From Robertkochia solimangrovi (lineage in GTDB: Bacteria; Bacteroidota; Bacteroidia; Flavobacteriales; Flavobacteriaceae), in contig NZ_QKWN01000002.1 of NCBI RefSeq assembly GCF_007279655.1, forward strand, positions 372,001-436,000: DNA of 64,000 bases. Direction: 5' to 3'. The notes beneath the pieces are model-generated. The model saw only the letters and a program-made list of their open reading frames with translations, was not told the origin of the DNA and ran no database searches. The translations under genes and the position numbers were made by a program. Positions within the stretch are counted from its first letter, which is position 1; each line of letters starts with the position of its first letter. Positions 16,783 through 26,049 of the stretch are shown one piece after another.

Positions 16783-17091
16783 ATGCCTATCTTACCACTA
16801 AACATTGAGAATTTCAATGGCAAAAAACTGATGTTTTTGCTCACATTGAAGGAGTATAGGGAGCCAGATTATATCGCTTTCTATATGGACGAATCAGACA
16901 ACCTGTTCTTTCAGGGTACCGATGGTATGCTCCCTTTTGAGGAACTTCCTGTGTTAGCGACAATTGCGCTCTATGAATGTCTTCCTTTTGAGGTTAAGAA
17001 TACCCCGGAATATTTACATGTTCCCATGAGATTTATTGTTGAAGATTACTTAAAAGTAGTTTTTGGTAAAAAAATCAACCAAAGAGGCTAA
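16783..17091 (+). CDS. Hypothetical protein, 102 residues
   Basis: It starts MPILPLNIENFNGKK and appears a soluble mixed alpha/beta protein (YIAFYMDESDNLFFQ, then ALYECLPFEV). No signal peptide, membrane span or known motif. Divergently oriented from the HTH regulator across a 91-base gap holding candidate promoters for both, so it may be repressed by that regulator. Regular codon use suggests a real gene. The 240 bases after it, up to the porX terminator, show no gene. Confidence 0.6.
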   Translation: MPILPLNIENFNGKKLMFLLTLKEYREPDYIAFYMDESDNLFFQGTDGMLPFEELPVLATIALYECLPFEVKNTPEYLHVPMRFIVEDYLKVVFGKKINQRG

Positions 17092-17294
17092 ACTTTTTTG
17101 TGTCGCCACTTCATCATCATATATGTAGAAGTTAGTCGACAAAAAGCGAGTATTTTAGTCCGGTCCTGATAAATTCTATTTTTCGGGCCGGGATTGTTAT
17201 GTCTGAATTCGACGTATTGCAAAACATTATCAGACCACGCGTATTACACAGATTTATAATCATTTCTAACGAATGATCGAAAAATAACGATAAG

Positions 17295-17328
17295 ACCTGT
17301 TTCCTATATTTTCATACAAGAAACAGGT
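17295..17328 (-). terminator. Intrinsic terminator near the porX 3' end
   Basis: ACCTGTTTC / GAAACAGGT stem with a 16-base loop. It lies just beyond the porX stop codon. The T-rich tail is stronger on the plus strand, so it may act on both sides. Confidence 0.5.
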
Positions 17329-17331
17329 TTT

Positions 17332-18879
17332 TTATTTTGGATTCAGTACTACAAAAGGAATGATCATCTCCTCCAGCGAAATTCCACCATGTTGGTAGGT
17401 GTTCTTATAATAACTTACATAATGATTGTAGTTGTTGGGATATGCAAAAAACAGATCATCCTTGGCAAAGATGAAAGAACTACTCATGTTGATAGAGGGA
17501 AGGTGAATTTCTGCAGGACGTTTTACCGCATAGACCTCTTTATCTTCATAGGTCAGACTCTTTCCTGTCTTATAGCGTAAGTTCAGGCTTGTATCTCTGT
17601 CTCCGATCACCTTTGAAGGATTCTTCGCGTTTATAGTACCATGATCGGTCGTGATCAATAATTTAAAGCCAAGACGTTGTGCCTGTTGTATGATCTCCAG
17701 CAACGGAGAGTTTTTGAACCAGCTTAACGTAAGGGAACGGTAAGCTTTATCATTGGAAGCGAGCTCCTTTACCACCTCCATCTCTGTTTTAGAGTGAGAG
17801 AGCATGTCGACAAAATTATAAACGACAACCGTCAGATCATTGTTCTTTTGGCTGGTGAAATTTTGTGCGAGATGTTTTCCTGCTCTTAAACTGGAAATTT
17901 TATGATATTCCCAATTGATCTTTAATCCAAGTCTCCGGATCTGGCGCTCCAGAAAATCGGATTCATGCATATTCTTGCCGCCCTCATCAGTGTCGTTCTT
18001 CCAAAGGTCCGGGTGTAATTTTTCCATTTCCAAAGGCATCAATCCTGAGAAAATTGCATTTCTGGCATATTGTGTAGCAGTAGGGAGTATGCTGTAATAG
18101 GAGGTTTCTGATTGTTTTTTATAGTAATTCGTAATAACTGATTCAAAAGCTTTCCATTGATCATACCTTAGATTATCGATAACAACGAGTAAAATAGGTT
18201 TGTCATCCTTAAATTCCGGTACCACCAGTTCCTTGAAAAGTGTATGTGACATTACGGGCGCATCTTCATCCTCGAACCAGCCAGGATATTGTTTTTCGAT
18301 GAATTTTCCGAATTGACGATTCGCTTCGATCTTTTGAGATTCTAGGATTTCGATCATACCTACATCTTCGATGTTCTCCAGCTCCATTTCCCAGTAGACC
18401 AGCTTTCGATACAGATCAGACCATTCTTCATGATTATTCACCATCGCAAGATCCATGGCGATTTTTCTGAATTCCTGTTGATAACTGGAAGTTGTCTTTT
18501 CTGAAACCAGCCTGGAATGGTCCAGGTTCTTTTTGAGACTCAATAAAATTTGATTCGGATTTACAGGCTTGATAAGATAATCGGCGATCTTTGAGCCAAT
18601 CGCTTCCTCCATTATATATTCCTCTTCGCTCTTTGTGATCATCACCACAGGAAGGTTTGGTCTTTTCGCTTTTATTTCACTTAATGCTTCCAACCCGCTT
18701 AAACCCGGCATGTTCTCATCCAGAAAGATAATATCATAATTCTTTCGGTCAACCTCCTCAACAGCATCCGCTCCGCTTTTACAGGTATCCACACGGTAAT
18801 TTTTATCTTCTAAAAACATGATGTGTGGCTTCAGCAGATCGATCTCATCATCAACCCAAAGTATGTTTATTTCATTCAT
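17332..18879 (-). CDS. porX: PorX: response regulator with PglZ phosphatase domain
   Basis: 515 residues. Residues 1-120 are a receiver domain with Asp10/Asp11, phospho-acceptor Asp54 (FLDENMPG), Thr82 and Lys104 (LIKPVNP). A helical linker follows, then a PglZ alkaline-phosphatase-fold domain from about 210, with VVIDNLRYDQW and TTDHGT supplying metal-binding residues. PorX with sensor PorY controls type IX secretion in Bacteroidota and the PglZ domain is a metal-dependent phosphodiesterase acting on oligonucleotides; that is family knowledge. There is no DNA-binding domain. It is divergent from an HD hydrolase gene, itself a possible nucleotide enzyme. Confidence 0.93.
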   Translation of the reverse strand: MNEINILWVDDEIDLLKPHIMFLEDKNYRVDTCKSGADAVEEVDRKNYDIIFLDENMPGLSGLEALSEIKAKRPNLPVVMITKSEEEYIMEEAIGSKIADYLIKPVNPNQILLSLKKNLDHSRLVSEKTTSSYQQEFRKIAMDLAMVNNHEEWSDLYRKLVYWEMELENIEDVGMIEILESQKIEANRQFGKFIEKQYPGWFEDEDAPVMSHTLFKELVVPEFKDDKPILLVVIDNLRYDQWKAFESVITNYYKKQSETSYYSILPTATQYARNAIFSGLMPLEMEKLHPDLWKNDTDEGGKNMHESDFLERQIRRLGLKINWEYHKISSLRAGKHLAQNFTSQKNNDLTVVVYNFVDMLSHSKTEMEVVKELASNDKAYRSLTLSWFKNSPLLEIIQQAQRLGFKLLITTDHGTINAKNPSKVIGDRDTSLNLRYKTGKSLTYEDKEVYAVKRPAEIHLPSINMSSSFIFAKDDLFFAYPNNYNHYVSYYKNTYQHGGISLEEMIIPFVVLNPK

Positions 18880-18889
18880 TCTATTGATG

Positions 18890-18897
18890 TATATTTG
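18890..18897 (+). promoter_or_regulatory. -7 box of the HD-domain gene
   Basis: TATATTTG is an exact TAnnTTTG match. Transcription would start near 18903, leaving no ATG before the conserved protein start, which supports the TTG start at 18923. Confidence 0.5.
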
Positions 18898-18922
18898 TAT
18901 TTAACATTTACAATCCTAAAGT

Positions 18923-20143
18923 TTGAATACGACTAACAAACTAAAAATATTCAACGACCCAATTTACGGTTTTATTACTATTCCTAACGAACTTATCTTC
19001 GATCTCATCGAACATAAATATTTTCAGCGTTTACGCAGAATTTCACAAATGGGATTATCCTATCTGGTATATCCCGGAGCACATCATACGCGGTTTCATC
19101 ATGCGATTGGTTGTATGCACCTGATGGCCAAAGCAATTCAGGTATTGCGATTTAAACAGATTGAGATCAGTGAAACAGAAGAAAGAGCCTTGTTAGCGGC
19201 CATTCTTCTGCATGATATAGGGCATGGTCCTTTTTCTCATGCCATGGAGCACAGTATTGTGAATGGTGTTTCGCATGAACATATCTCTTTGAAGTTCATG
19301 GAGGCACTCAATGAGGAAATGCATGGGCAGCTTGATCTTGCTATTGAAATTTTCAAAGGAGTCTATCACCGAAAGTTCATGAATCAGTTGATCTCCGGTC
19401 AATTGGATATGGATCGGGCAGATTACCTGAAAAGAGATAGTTTCTATACCGGTGTTTCTGAGGGGAATATCAATTCTGAAAGGATCATTACCATGTTGAA
19501 TGTAGTAGATGATCATCTGGTCGTAGAAGAAAAAGGGATCTACTCCATAGAGAAGTTTCTGGTCGCAAGAAGATTGATGTATTGGCAGGTTTATCTACAT
19601 AAAACAAGCCTGGTTGCCGAACAATTACTAATAAAGGTATTAAAAAGAGCCAAAGAGCTCATCGATAAAGGTGTGGAAGTACCTGCTGACAAGACTTTGA
19701 AATTTTTCATGGACAATCATATCGGACTGGAATCTTTCGATCGTAATACCCTGGAGATTTTTTCCGGCCTTGATGATGTAGATATCATGTCTGCCATGAA
19801 AAAATGGCTGGATCATGAAGATTTTGTCTTAAAGAGCCTTTCGGCCATGTTATTGAATCGTGATCTGCTACGAATCCGGGTAAAAAAGAAAGAAATCAGT
19901 GAAGCGCGTATTGAGGAAGCGATGAAGTTCTGTATGGAGCGATATAACCTGTCTGAACAAGAGGCCTCTTACTTTGTTTTTACTGGTGAAATTAGGAATC
20001 AGGCCTATAATCTGGAGAAACAGAACATATTGATCCTTATGAAATCAGGTAAAATCAAAGATGTGGCAAAAGCCTCAGATCAATTCAATATTAAAGCCCT
20101 TTCCAAGCCCGTCACCAAATATTACCTGTGTCATCCTAAATAA
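18923..20143 (+). CDS. HD-domain (dNTPase-like) phosphohydrolase
   Basis: 406 residues. HD superfamily with metal ligands in [10 protein letters not shown] (about residue 52), [15 protein letters not shown] (about 95) and [11 protein letters not shown] (about 153), the same arrangement as in SAMHD1/dGTPase-type triphosphohydrolases, so a nucleotide substrate is likely. The start is TTG: no in-frame ATG precedes [13 protein letters not shown], which begins the conserved region, and a promoter box lies 25 bases upstream. Divergent from porX. Confidence 0.85.
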   Translation: MNTTNKLKIFNDPIYGFITIPNELIFDLIEHKYFQRLRRISQMGLSYLVYPGAHHTRFHHAIGCMHLMAKAIQVLRFKQIEISETEERALLAAILLHDIGHGPFSHAMEHSIVNGVSHEHISLKFMEALNEEMHGQLDLAIEIFKGVYHRKFMNQLISGQLDMDRADYLKRDSFYTGVSEGNINSERIITMLNVVDDHLVVEEKGIYSIEKFLVARRLMYWQVYLHKTSLVAEQLLIKVLKRAKELIDKGVEVPADKTLKFFMDNHIGLESFDRNTLEIFSGLDDVDIMSAMKKWLDHEDFVLKSLSAMLLNRDLLRIRVKKKEISEARIEEAMKFCMERYNLSEQEASYFVFTGEIRNQAYNLEKQNILILMKSGKIKDVAKASDQFNIKALSKPVTKYYLCHPK

Positions 20144-20160
20144 TAAATTGCATTTTTTTA

Positions 20161-20168
20161 TACTTTTG
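20161..20168 (+). promoter_or_regulatory. -7 box just before lpxD
   Basis: TACTTTTG, an exact match, ends 7 bases before the lpxD ATG, so the lipid A operon transcript would be leaderless or nearly so. No clear -33 element. Confidence 0.45.
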
Positions 20169-20175
20169 CGTCGAA

Positions 20176-21201
20176 ATGAAATTTACAGCAGCACAAATAG
20201 CAGGTATACTGGAAGGTGAAATTGTAGGAGATCCGGAAATCGAGGTCTCGAAACTTTCCAAAATAGAAGAAGGGGAGGAAGGTACCCTTACATTTTTAGC
20301 AAATCCGAAATATACTCCTTATATATATACGACCAAGGCATCTATTACTATTGTGAACCGGACATTCGAACCGGAACATGAATTGGAAACGACCCTGATC
20401 AAGGTAGATGATGCTTATAAAGCATTCTCCAAATTACTGGAGTATTACAATATGGTCAAGATGAATAAGACCGGAATCGAGAGTCCGGTTTTTATTGCAG
20501 AATCTGCAGATTGCGGAGAAGGTATCTATGTAGGAGCCTTCACTTACATCAGTGATAATGCAAAGATCGGAAAGAACGTTAAAATCTATCCGAACGTTTA
20601 TATCGGAGATAATGTTACCATCGGTGACAATGTCTTCATCTTTGCAGGAGCGAAGATATATTCTGAATCGGTTATCGGAGACAACTGTGTAATACATAGT
20701 GGTGTTATCCTGGGAGCAGATGGTTTTGGATTCTCCCCTGATGAGAACGGAGAGTTCCAGAAGGTTCCACAGACCGGTAATGTAATTCTGGAAGATCATG
20801 TAGAGATCGGTGCCGGAACTACTATCGACAGAGCTACACTCGGATCAACCGTGATTCGCAGAGGCGTTAAACTGGATAATCAGATCCAGATCGCTCACAA
20901 TGTCGAAATCGGTGAAAATACCGTAATCGCTGCTCAGACAGGAATTGCCGGTTCCACAAAGGTGGGTAAGAATTGTATGATCGGTGGACAAGTTGGAATC
21001 GTTGGTCATATTATTATAGGTGACCGCGTTCGTATCCAGGCACAAACAGGAGTTCACAGAAATGTAAACGATGATGAAGTGATACAGGGATCCCCTGCCT
21101 TGAATCTTGGCGATTATAATAAATCGTATGTGCACTTTAAGAATCTTCCTAAGATCGTAGAAACTATTCGTAAAATAGAAAAAGCAAATAAAGATGAGTG
21201 A
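20176..21201 (+). CDS. lpxD: UDP-3-O-acylglucosamine N-acyltransferase (LpxD)
   Basis: 341 residues. Third step of lipid A synthesis: adds a 3-hydroxyacyl chain from ACP to the 2-amino group. Residues 1-100 are the uridine-binding domain ([11 protein letters not shown]). Left-handed beta-helix hexapeptide repeats ([11 protein letters not shown] type) follow from about 108, and the catalytic His is in [10 protein letters not shown] near 238. A helical C-terminus follows. It overlaps lpxC/fabZ by 8 bases and heads the operon lpxD-lpxC/fabZ-lpxA-efp-lpxD2. Confidence 0.95.
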   Translation: MKFTAAQIAGILEGEIVGDPEIEVSKLSKIEEGEEGTLTFLANPKYTPYIYTTKASITIVNRTFEPEHELETTLIKVDDAYKAFSKLLEYYNMVKMNKTGIESPVFIAESADCGEGIYVGAFTYISDNAKIGKNVKIYPNVYIGDNVTIGDNVFIFAGAKIYSESVIGDNCVIHSGVILGADGFGFSPDENGEFQKVPQTGNVILEDHVEIGAGTTIDRATLGSTVIRRGVKLDNQIQIAHNVEIGENTVIAAQTGIAGSTKVGKNCMIGGQVGIVGHIIIGDRVRIQAQTGVHRNVNDDEVIQGSPALNLGDYNKSYVHFKNLPKIVETIRKIEKANKDE

Positions 21202-22597
21202 TCAAACCGTCAAGCAGCGTACTATCGCTAAGGAGGTTACTTTAAACGGTGTCGGACTGCATACCGGTAAAGAGGTGAGCATGACCCTGAAACCAGCCCC
21301 TGTAAATCACGGTTATGCCTTTAAACGTATTGACCTTGAAGGTCATCCTGTTATTGAGGCCGATGCTAATTACGTTGTGAATACGCAACGTGGAACCAAC
21401 CTTGAGAAAAAAGGAGTAAAGATTCAGACCTCTGAACATGTTCTTGCCGCAGTGGTAGGAATGGATATCGATAATATTCTGATCGAAATGGATGCTGCTG
21501 AGCCACCTATTATGGACGGTTCTTCCAAATATTTCGTTGAAGCTATCGAGAAAGCGGGAATTGTTGAGCAAGAGGCTGAACGTGAAGAATATGTAGTTAC
21601 TGATGTGATCAGCTATACCGATGAGGAATCAGGTAGCGAAATTACTGTGATCCCTGCCGATGAATATCAGGTGACCACGATGGTTGATTTCGGAACTAAA
21701 GTATTGGGTACTCAGAATGCCACCCTCAAAAAAATGGCTGATTTTAAAAATGAAATCTCCGATTCGCGTACATTCAGTTTCTTACATGAGATCGAAACCC
21801 TTCTGGAGCACGGATTGATCAAAGGAGGAGACCTTAATAATGCCATTGTATATGTAGACAAGGAACTTTCAGAGCCAACATTGGAGAAATTAAAAGTTGC
21901 CTTCAAAAAGGATTCGATCGCTATAAAACCAAATGGAATTCTCGATAATCTTACCTTACACCATCCAAATGAAGCAGCCAGACATAAATTACTGGATGTT
22001 ATCGGTGATCTTGCATTGGTAGGAACACGTATTCGTGGTAAAGTTATCGCTAATAAACCGGGACATTTTGTGAATACTCAGTTCGCAAAGAAACTTTCAA
22101 AGATCATAAAGATCGAGAAACGTAATAAAGTACCTAAGTTCGATCTTTCAAAACCACCATTGATGGATGTAGTGCAGATCATGAACATGCTGCCACACCG
22201 ACCTCCATTCTTACTGGTTGACCGAATTCTTGAGATGTCTGATAGTCATGTCGTAGGGATGAAGAATGTGACGATGAACGAGCCTTTTTTCGTCGGTCAT
22301 TTTCCTGGAGCACCGGTAATGCCTGGAGTTCTTCAGGTTGAAGCGATGGCTCAGACCGGGGGGATCCTCGTGCTGAACACCGTTCCGGATCCTGAAAACT
22401 ATCTTACATACTTTATGAAGATGGACAACGTTAAATTCAAACAACAGGTAAATCCGGGAGATACACTGGTATTTAAACTGGAATTGCTCTCACCGATTCG
22501 AAGAGGGATCTGCCATATGCAGGGTTATGCTTATTCGAACGGAAAATTAGCCACAGAAGCAGAATTGATGGCTCAAATTGTTAAAGTAAAAAATTAA
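21194..22597 (+). CDS. lpxC/fabZ: Bifunctional LpxC deacetylase / FabZ dehydratase
   Basis: 467 residues. Residues 1-300 are UDP-3-O-acyl-N-acetylglucosamine deacetylase, the committed step of lipid A synthesis, with the zinc ligands in SEHVLAA and [14 protein letters not shown]. Residues about 315-467 are 3-hydroxyacyl-ACP dehydratase, with [12 protein letters not shown] and catalytic [20 protein letters not shown]. The fusion is standard in Bacteroidota and links lipid A commitment to fatty-acid elongation, which compete for the same hydroxyacyl-ACP. Confidence 0.96.
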   Translation: MSDQTVKQRTIAKEVTLNGVGLHTGKEVSMTLKPAPVNHGYAFKRIDLEGHPVIEADANYVVNTQRGTNLEKKGVKIQTSEHVLAAVVGMDIDNILIEMDAAEPPIMDGSSKYFVEAIEKAGIVEQEAEREEYVVTDVISYTDEESGSEITVIPADEYQVTTMVDFGTKVLGTQNATLKKMADFKNEISDSRTFSFLHEIETLLEHGLIKGGDLNNAIVYVDKELSEPTLEKLKVAFKKDSIAIKPNGILDNLTLHHPNEAARHKLLDVIGDLALVGTRIRGKVIANKPGHFVNTQFAKKLSKIIKIEKRNKVPKFDLSKPPLMDVVQIMNMLPHRPPFLLVDRILEMSDSHVVGMKNVTMNEPFFVGHFPGAPVMPGVLQVEAMAQTGGILVLNTVPDPENYLTYFMKMDNVKFKQQVNPGDTLVFKLELLSPIRRGICHMQGYAYSNGKLATEAELMAQIVKVKN

Positions 22598-22600
22598 GAT

Positions 22601-23389
22601 ATGAATCAACCCCTTGCTTACGTACATCCGGGAGCTAAGATCGCAAAGAATGTCGTTATTGAGCCTTTTACCACCATCCATAATAATGTGGTGATCGGGG
22701 AAGGGACCTGGATAGGTAGCAATGTTACCATAATGGAAGGAGCGCGAATCGGAAAGAACTGTAGTATCTTTCCGGGTGCCGTTATTTCCGCAGTGCCTCA
22801 GGATTTGAAATATAATGATGAAGATACCACTGTGGAGATCGGAGACAACACAACCATCAGGGAGTGTGTTACCATCAACAAGGGTACAACAGATCGAATG
22901 AAGACTGTTATCGGAAACAATTGCTGGATCATGGCATACAGCCACATCGCACACGATTGTATCATTGGTAACAATTGTATATTTTCCAATAACAGTACGC
23001 TTGCAGGTCACATCACCGTAGGAGATTATGTAGTATTGGCAGGTATGACCGCTGTTCACCAGTTCTGTACGATTGGAAATCATGCCTTCGTAACCGGTGG
23101 TTCCCTGGTTCGTAAAGATGTTCCTCCCTATACCAAAGCGGCAAGAGAGCCGCTTTCCTATGCCGGGATTAATTCGGTAGGTTTGAGAAGACGTGGTTAT
23201 ACCACTGAAAAAATTCGTGAGATCCAGGATATATATCGTATCCTCTATCAGAAGAATTATAACAATTCTCAGGCATTGGAAATTATCGAGGCGGAAATGG
23301 AAGCCACCTCAGAAAGAGATGAGATATTGCAGTTCGTGAGAGATTCACAACGCGGTATCATGAAAGGTTATTTTAGTTCAAAGTTCTAA
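22601..23389 (+). CDS. lpxA: UDP-N-acetylglucosamine O-acyltransferase (LpxA)
   Basis: 262 residues. First lipid A step. Hexapeptide repeats run from residue 5 to about 190 and a helical C-terminal domain follows (GINSVGLRRRGYTTEKIREI). The catalytic His is in YSHIAHDCIIG near 122-125, and AGMTAVHQFCTIG near 155 is the family signature. It begins 3 bases after the lpxC/fabZ stop. Confidence 0.96.
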   Translation: MNQPLAYVHPGAKIAKNVVIEPFTTIHNNVVIGEGTWIGSNVTIMEGARIGKNCSIFPGAVISAVPQDLKYNDEDTTVEIGDNTTIRECVTINKGTTDRMKTVIGNNCWIMAYSHIAHDCIIGNNCIFSNNSTLAGHITVGDYVVLAGMTAVHQFCTIGNHAFVTGGSLVRKDVPPYTKAAREPLSYAGINSVGLRRRGYTTEKIREIQDIYRILYQKNYNNSQALEIIEAEMEATSERDEILQFVRDSQRGIMKGYFSSKF

Positions 23390-23402
23390 TTAAACAGTAA
23401 AT

Positions 23403-23969
23403 ATGGCATCAACATCTGACATCAGAAAAGGATTATGTATCCGTTATAACCATGACATTTTTAAAATTATTGAATTTCTTCACGTTAAACCCGGAAAAGG
23501 ACCTGCTTTCGTCAGAACCAAACTGAAAAGTGTAACCACCGGCAAAGTGATCGATAATACTTTCTCCGCCGGACATAAGATTGAAGATGTACGTGTGGAA
23601 ACCAGAAATTATCAGTACTTGTATCCAGAAGGGGATACCTATCATTTTATGAACACAGATGATTACAATCAGATCACCCTTCAAAGAGATACGCTGGATG
23701 CTCCGGATCTTTTAAAGGAAGGTGAAGTAGTAACCATACTTTTCAATACCGAAGATAATATGCCTTTATCGATAGATATGCCGGCGAGTGTTATTCTTGA
23801 GGTTACTCATACTGAGCCTGGTGTAAAAGGTAATACCGCTACTAACGCCACTAAACCTGCGACGGTAGAAACCGGTGCCAGTGTTAACGTTCCATTGTTC
23901 ATCAACGAAGGTGATAAGATCAAGATCGAAACCGACAAAGGAACTTATGTAGAGCGAGTTAAGGAATAA
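23403..23969 (+). CDS. efp: Elongation factor P
   Basis: 188 residues. It relieves ribosome stalling at polyproline stretches. Three beta-barrel domains are seen; the domain I tip reads KPGKGPAF with Lys32 at the position modified in other bacteria. No EpmA/EpmB or EarP-like modification gene is in the window, so whether Lys32 is modified is unknown. The C-terminus ends with GDKIKIETDKGTYVERVKE-like family sequence. Its placement between lpxA and a second lpxD is an arrangement specific to this lineage. Confidence 0.96.
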   Translation: MASTSDIRKGLCIRYNHDIFKIIEFLHVKPGKGPAFVRTKLKSVTTGKVIDNTFSAGHKIEDVRVETRNYQYLYPEGDTYHFMNTDDYNQITLQRDTLDAPDLLKEGEVVTILFNTEDNMPLSIDMPASVILEVTHTEPGVKGNTATNATKPATVETGASVNVPLFINEGDKIKIETDKGTYVERVKE

Positions 23970-23982
23970 TTGTCACACGTCA

Positions 23983-24912
23983 ATGAAATTTCCTCAACCT
24001 CATAGTCTGAAGCAGATCGCAGATCTGTTAGAATGCCAGTTCGTGGGTTCTGAAGATTTCCCTGTGTTGGGAATGAACGAGATCCATGTTGTTGAACCGG
24101 GAGATATCGTATTTGTGGATCACCCTAAATACTACGATAAGGCTCTGGAATCAAAGGCGACCGTTGTACTTATCAATAAGGAAGTAGCCTGTCCGGAAGG
24201 AAAGGCGCTTTTGGTTTCTGATGATCCGTTTCGTGATTTCAACAAACTTACACGATATTTCAAACCCTTTGAAAAGGCGACGGCTTATATCGCCCCGTCT
24301 GCAAACATCGGGAAGAATACCGTGGTACAACCAGGCTGTTTTATAGGGAATAATGTAACTATCGGAGAGCATTGTCTGATACATGCCAATGTAAGCATCT
24401 ATGACAATTGCGTGATCGGAGACCATGTTACAATACATGCAGGTACCGTGCTTGGTGGAGACGCGTTTTATTATAAAAAACGTGCGGAAGGGTTTGATAA
24501 ACTTCTGTCCGGAGGACGTGTGATCATCGAAGATTATGTGGATCTTGGAGCTGCCTGTACTATCGATAAAGGAGTTACTGGTGATACCACGATCAAAAAA
24601 GGCACTAAGATCGATAATCAGGTTCATATCGGACACGATACTGTAATCGGTGAAAAATGTCTCATTGCCTCTCAAACCGGAATCGCCGGTTGTGTAGTGA
24701 TTGGGAATGAAGTAACCATCTGGGGACAGGTAGGTATGACCAGTGGAATTACCATAGGTGATAAGGCTGTACTGCTCGCGCAATCCGGAATCAGTAAATC
24801 TCTGGAAGGTAACCGAACCTATTTTGGGTATCCGGCGGAAGAGGCTAAAAAGAAGTACCGGGAACTTGCGGCAATACGACAGCTACCGGAAATCATTAAA
24901 AATTTAAATTAA
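23983..24912 (+). CDS. Second LpxD-like N-acyltransferase paralogue
   Basis: 309 residues. Same architecture as LpxD: N-terminal uridine-binding-like domain (GDIVFVDHPKYYDKAL), hexapeptide repeats from about 98, and a His at the catalytic position in VHIGHDTVIG near 221. It lacks about 30 residues in total compared with the first LpxD and differs in the loop after the LGGDAF motif (YYKKRAEG instead of GFSPDENG). The retained histidine suggests an active acyltransferase, maybe with a different sugar or chain. It ends the lipid A operon, followed by a weak terminator at 24961-24992. Confidence 0.88.
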   Translation: MKFPQPHSLKQIADLLECQFVGSEDFPVLGMNEIHVVEPGDIVFVDHPKYYDKALESKATVVLINKEVACPEGKALLVSDDPFRDFNKLTRYFKPFEKATAYIAPSANIGKNTVVQPGCFIGNNVTIGEHCLIHANVSIYDNCVIGDHVTIHAGTVLGGDAFYYKKRAEGFDKLLSGGRVIIEDYVDLGAACTIDKGVTGDTTIKKGTKIDNQVHIGHDTVIGEKCLIASQTGIAGCVVIGNEVTIWGQVGMTSGITIGDKAVLLAQSGISKSLEGNRTYFGYPAEEAKKKYRELAAIRQLPEIIKNLN

Positions 24913-24960
24913 TATTTTCGACAGCCATGTACGCTGCCGGCTTAAAGTGTAATTAATAAC

Positions 24961-24992
24961 AAAAAAGGTGAGAATTTTAGTTTACCTTTTTT
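24961..24992 (+). terminator. Probable terminator of the lipid A operon
   Basis: AAAAAAGGT / ACCTTTTTT stem with a 14-base AT-rich loop, 48 bases after the lpxD2 stop codon. Confidence 0.5.
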
Positions 24993-25013
24993 CTTAAATC
25001 GTAAGCAAAAACC

Positions 25014-25021
25014 TATTTTTG
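25014..25021 (+). promoter_or_regulatory. -7 box of sucD
   Basis: TATTTTTG, an exact TAnnTTTG match, 26 bases before the sucD ATG. No clear -33 box. Confidence 0.45.
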
Positions 25022-25047
25022 CTAAGCTTAAATAAAATTTTATCCTA

Positions 25048-25920
25048 ATGAGTGTATTAGTCAATAAAGATTCTAAAATAATCGTACAGGGATTCACCGG
25101 AAGTGAGGGAACATTTCACGCCGAACAGATGATCGAATACGGAACGAATGTAGTTGGAGGTGTAACTCCCGGAAAAGGTGGACAAGAACATCTGGGAAAA
25201 CCTGTTTTCAACACCGTAAAAGAAGCGGTTGATAAAGTAGCAGCAGACGTATCCATTATTTTTGTACCACCTGCATTTGCAGCGGATGCAATCATGGAAG
25301 CTGCTGAAGCAGGTATTAAGGTGATCATTACCATTACTGAAGGTATTCCTGTTGCAGATATGATCAAAGCTGCTGATTACATCAAGGATAAAGATTGTCG
25401 TCTGATCGGACCTAACTGTCCGGGTGTTATCACTCCGGGTGAAGCGAAGGTTGGTATTATGCCAGGTTTTGTTTTCAAACAAGGAGAGGTAGGTATCGTT
25501 TCTAAATCAGGTACGCTTACCTATGAAGCGGCAGATCAGGTTGTAAAGCAAGGACTGGGGATTACAACAGCTATCGGTATTGGAGGAGATCCTATCATCG
25601 GAACTACAACAAAAGAAGCTGTTGAATTACTGATGAATGACGAAGATACCAAGTGTATCGTAATGATCGGTGAAATCGGAGGACAATTAGAAGCTGATGC
25701 TGCTAAATGGATCAAAGAAAGCGGTAATAAAAAACCGGTTGTAGGATTTATCGCAGGAGAAACTGCTCCGAAAGGCCGTACAATGGGTCACGCAGGAGCT
25801 ATTGTAGGAGGTGCAGACGATACGGCTGAAGCTAAAAAACAGATCATGCGTGAATGCGGGATCCATGTTGTTGACTCTCCGGCTGAAATCGGTAAAAAAG
25901 TTGCAGAGGTACTCGGTTAA
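25048..25920 (+). CDS. sucD: Succinyl-CoA synthetase (ADP/GDP-forming) alpha subunit
   Basis: 290 residues. TCA-cycle enzyme making ATP or GTP from succinyl-CoA. N-terminal CoA-binding Rossmann domain ([14 protein letters not shown]), [10 protein letters not shown], and the phospho-His in [13 protein letters not shown] near residue 246. The beta subunit gene sucC is not adjacent, which is common in this family. It is flanked by its own promoter box and terminator, so it is probably transcribed alone. Confidence 0.96.
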   Translation: MSVLVNKDSKIIVQGFTGSEGTFHAEQMIEYGTNVVGGVTPGKGGQEHLGKPVFNTVKEAVDKVAADVSIIFVPPAFAADAIMEAAEAGIKVIITITEGIPVADMIKAADYIKDKDCRLIGPNCPGVITPGEAKVGIMPGFVFKQGEVGIVSKSGTLTYEAADQVVKQGLGITTAIGIGGDPIIGTTTKEAVELLMNDEDTKCIVMIGEIGGQLEADAAKWIKESGNKKPVVGFIAGETAPKGRTMGHAGAIVGGADDTAEAKKQIMRECGIHVVDSPAEIGKKVAEVLG

Positions 25921-25959
25921 TTTTTGTACCGAATGCTTTGCAATATTGAGATATAAACC

Positions 25960-25989
25960 AAAAGACCCTGCAAAGCTGCGGGGTCTTTT
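25960..25989 (+). terminator. Intrinsic terminator of sucD
   Basis: AAAAGACCCTGCA / TGCGGGGTCTTTT, 13 pairs including one G-T, 4-base loop. A candidate fabG promoter (TTG 25991-25993, then TATATTTA at 26012-26019) begins right after it. Confidence 0.85.
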
Positions 25990-26049
25990 GTTGTGAAGTA
26001 TTCCTTATGACTATATTTAAAACTTAATGAACTAACATAAAAAGACTCG

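Noticed and set aside
17092-17294. Possible small RNA in the gap before the porX terminator
   Set aside because: An imperfect GC-rich pairing is visible around 17160-17195, but there is no promoter box or terminator of its own.
22547-23083. 178-codon open frame antisense to lpxA
   Set aside because: It mirrors the hexapeptide repeats of lpxA, which leave long stop-free antisense frames; its composition (many His, Ser, Thr, Asp) is not protein-like here.
24151-24783. 210-codon open frame antisense to lpxD2
   Set aside because: Same cause: an antisense shadow of a beta-helix gene, no start signal, low-complexity residues.
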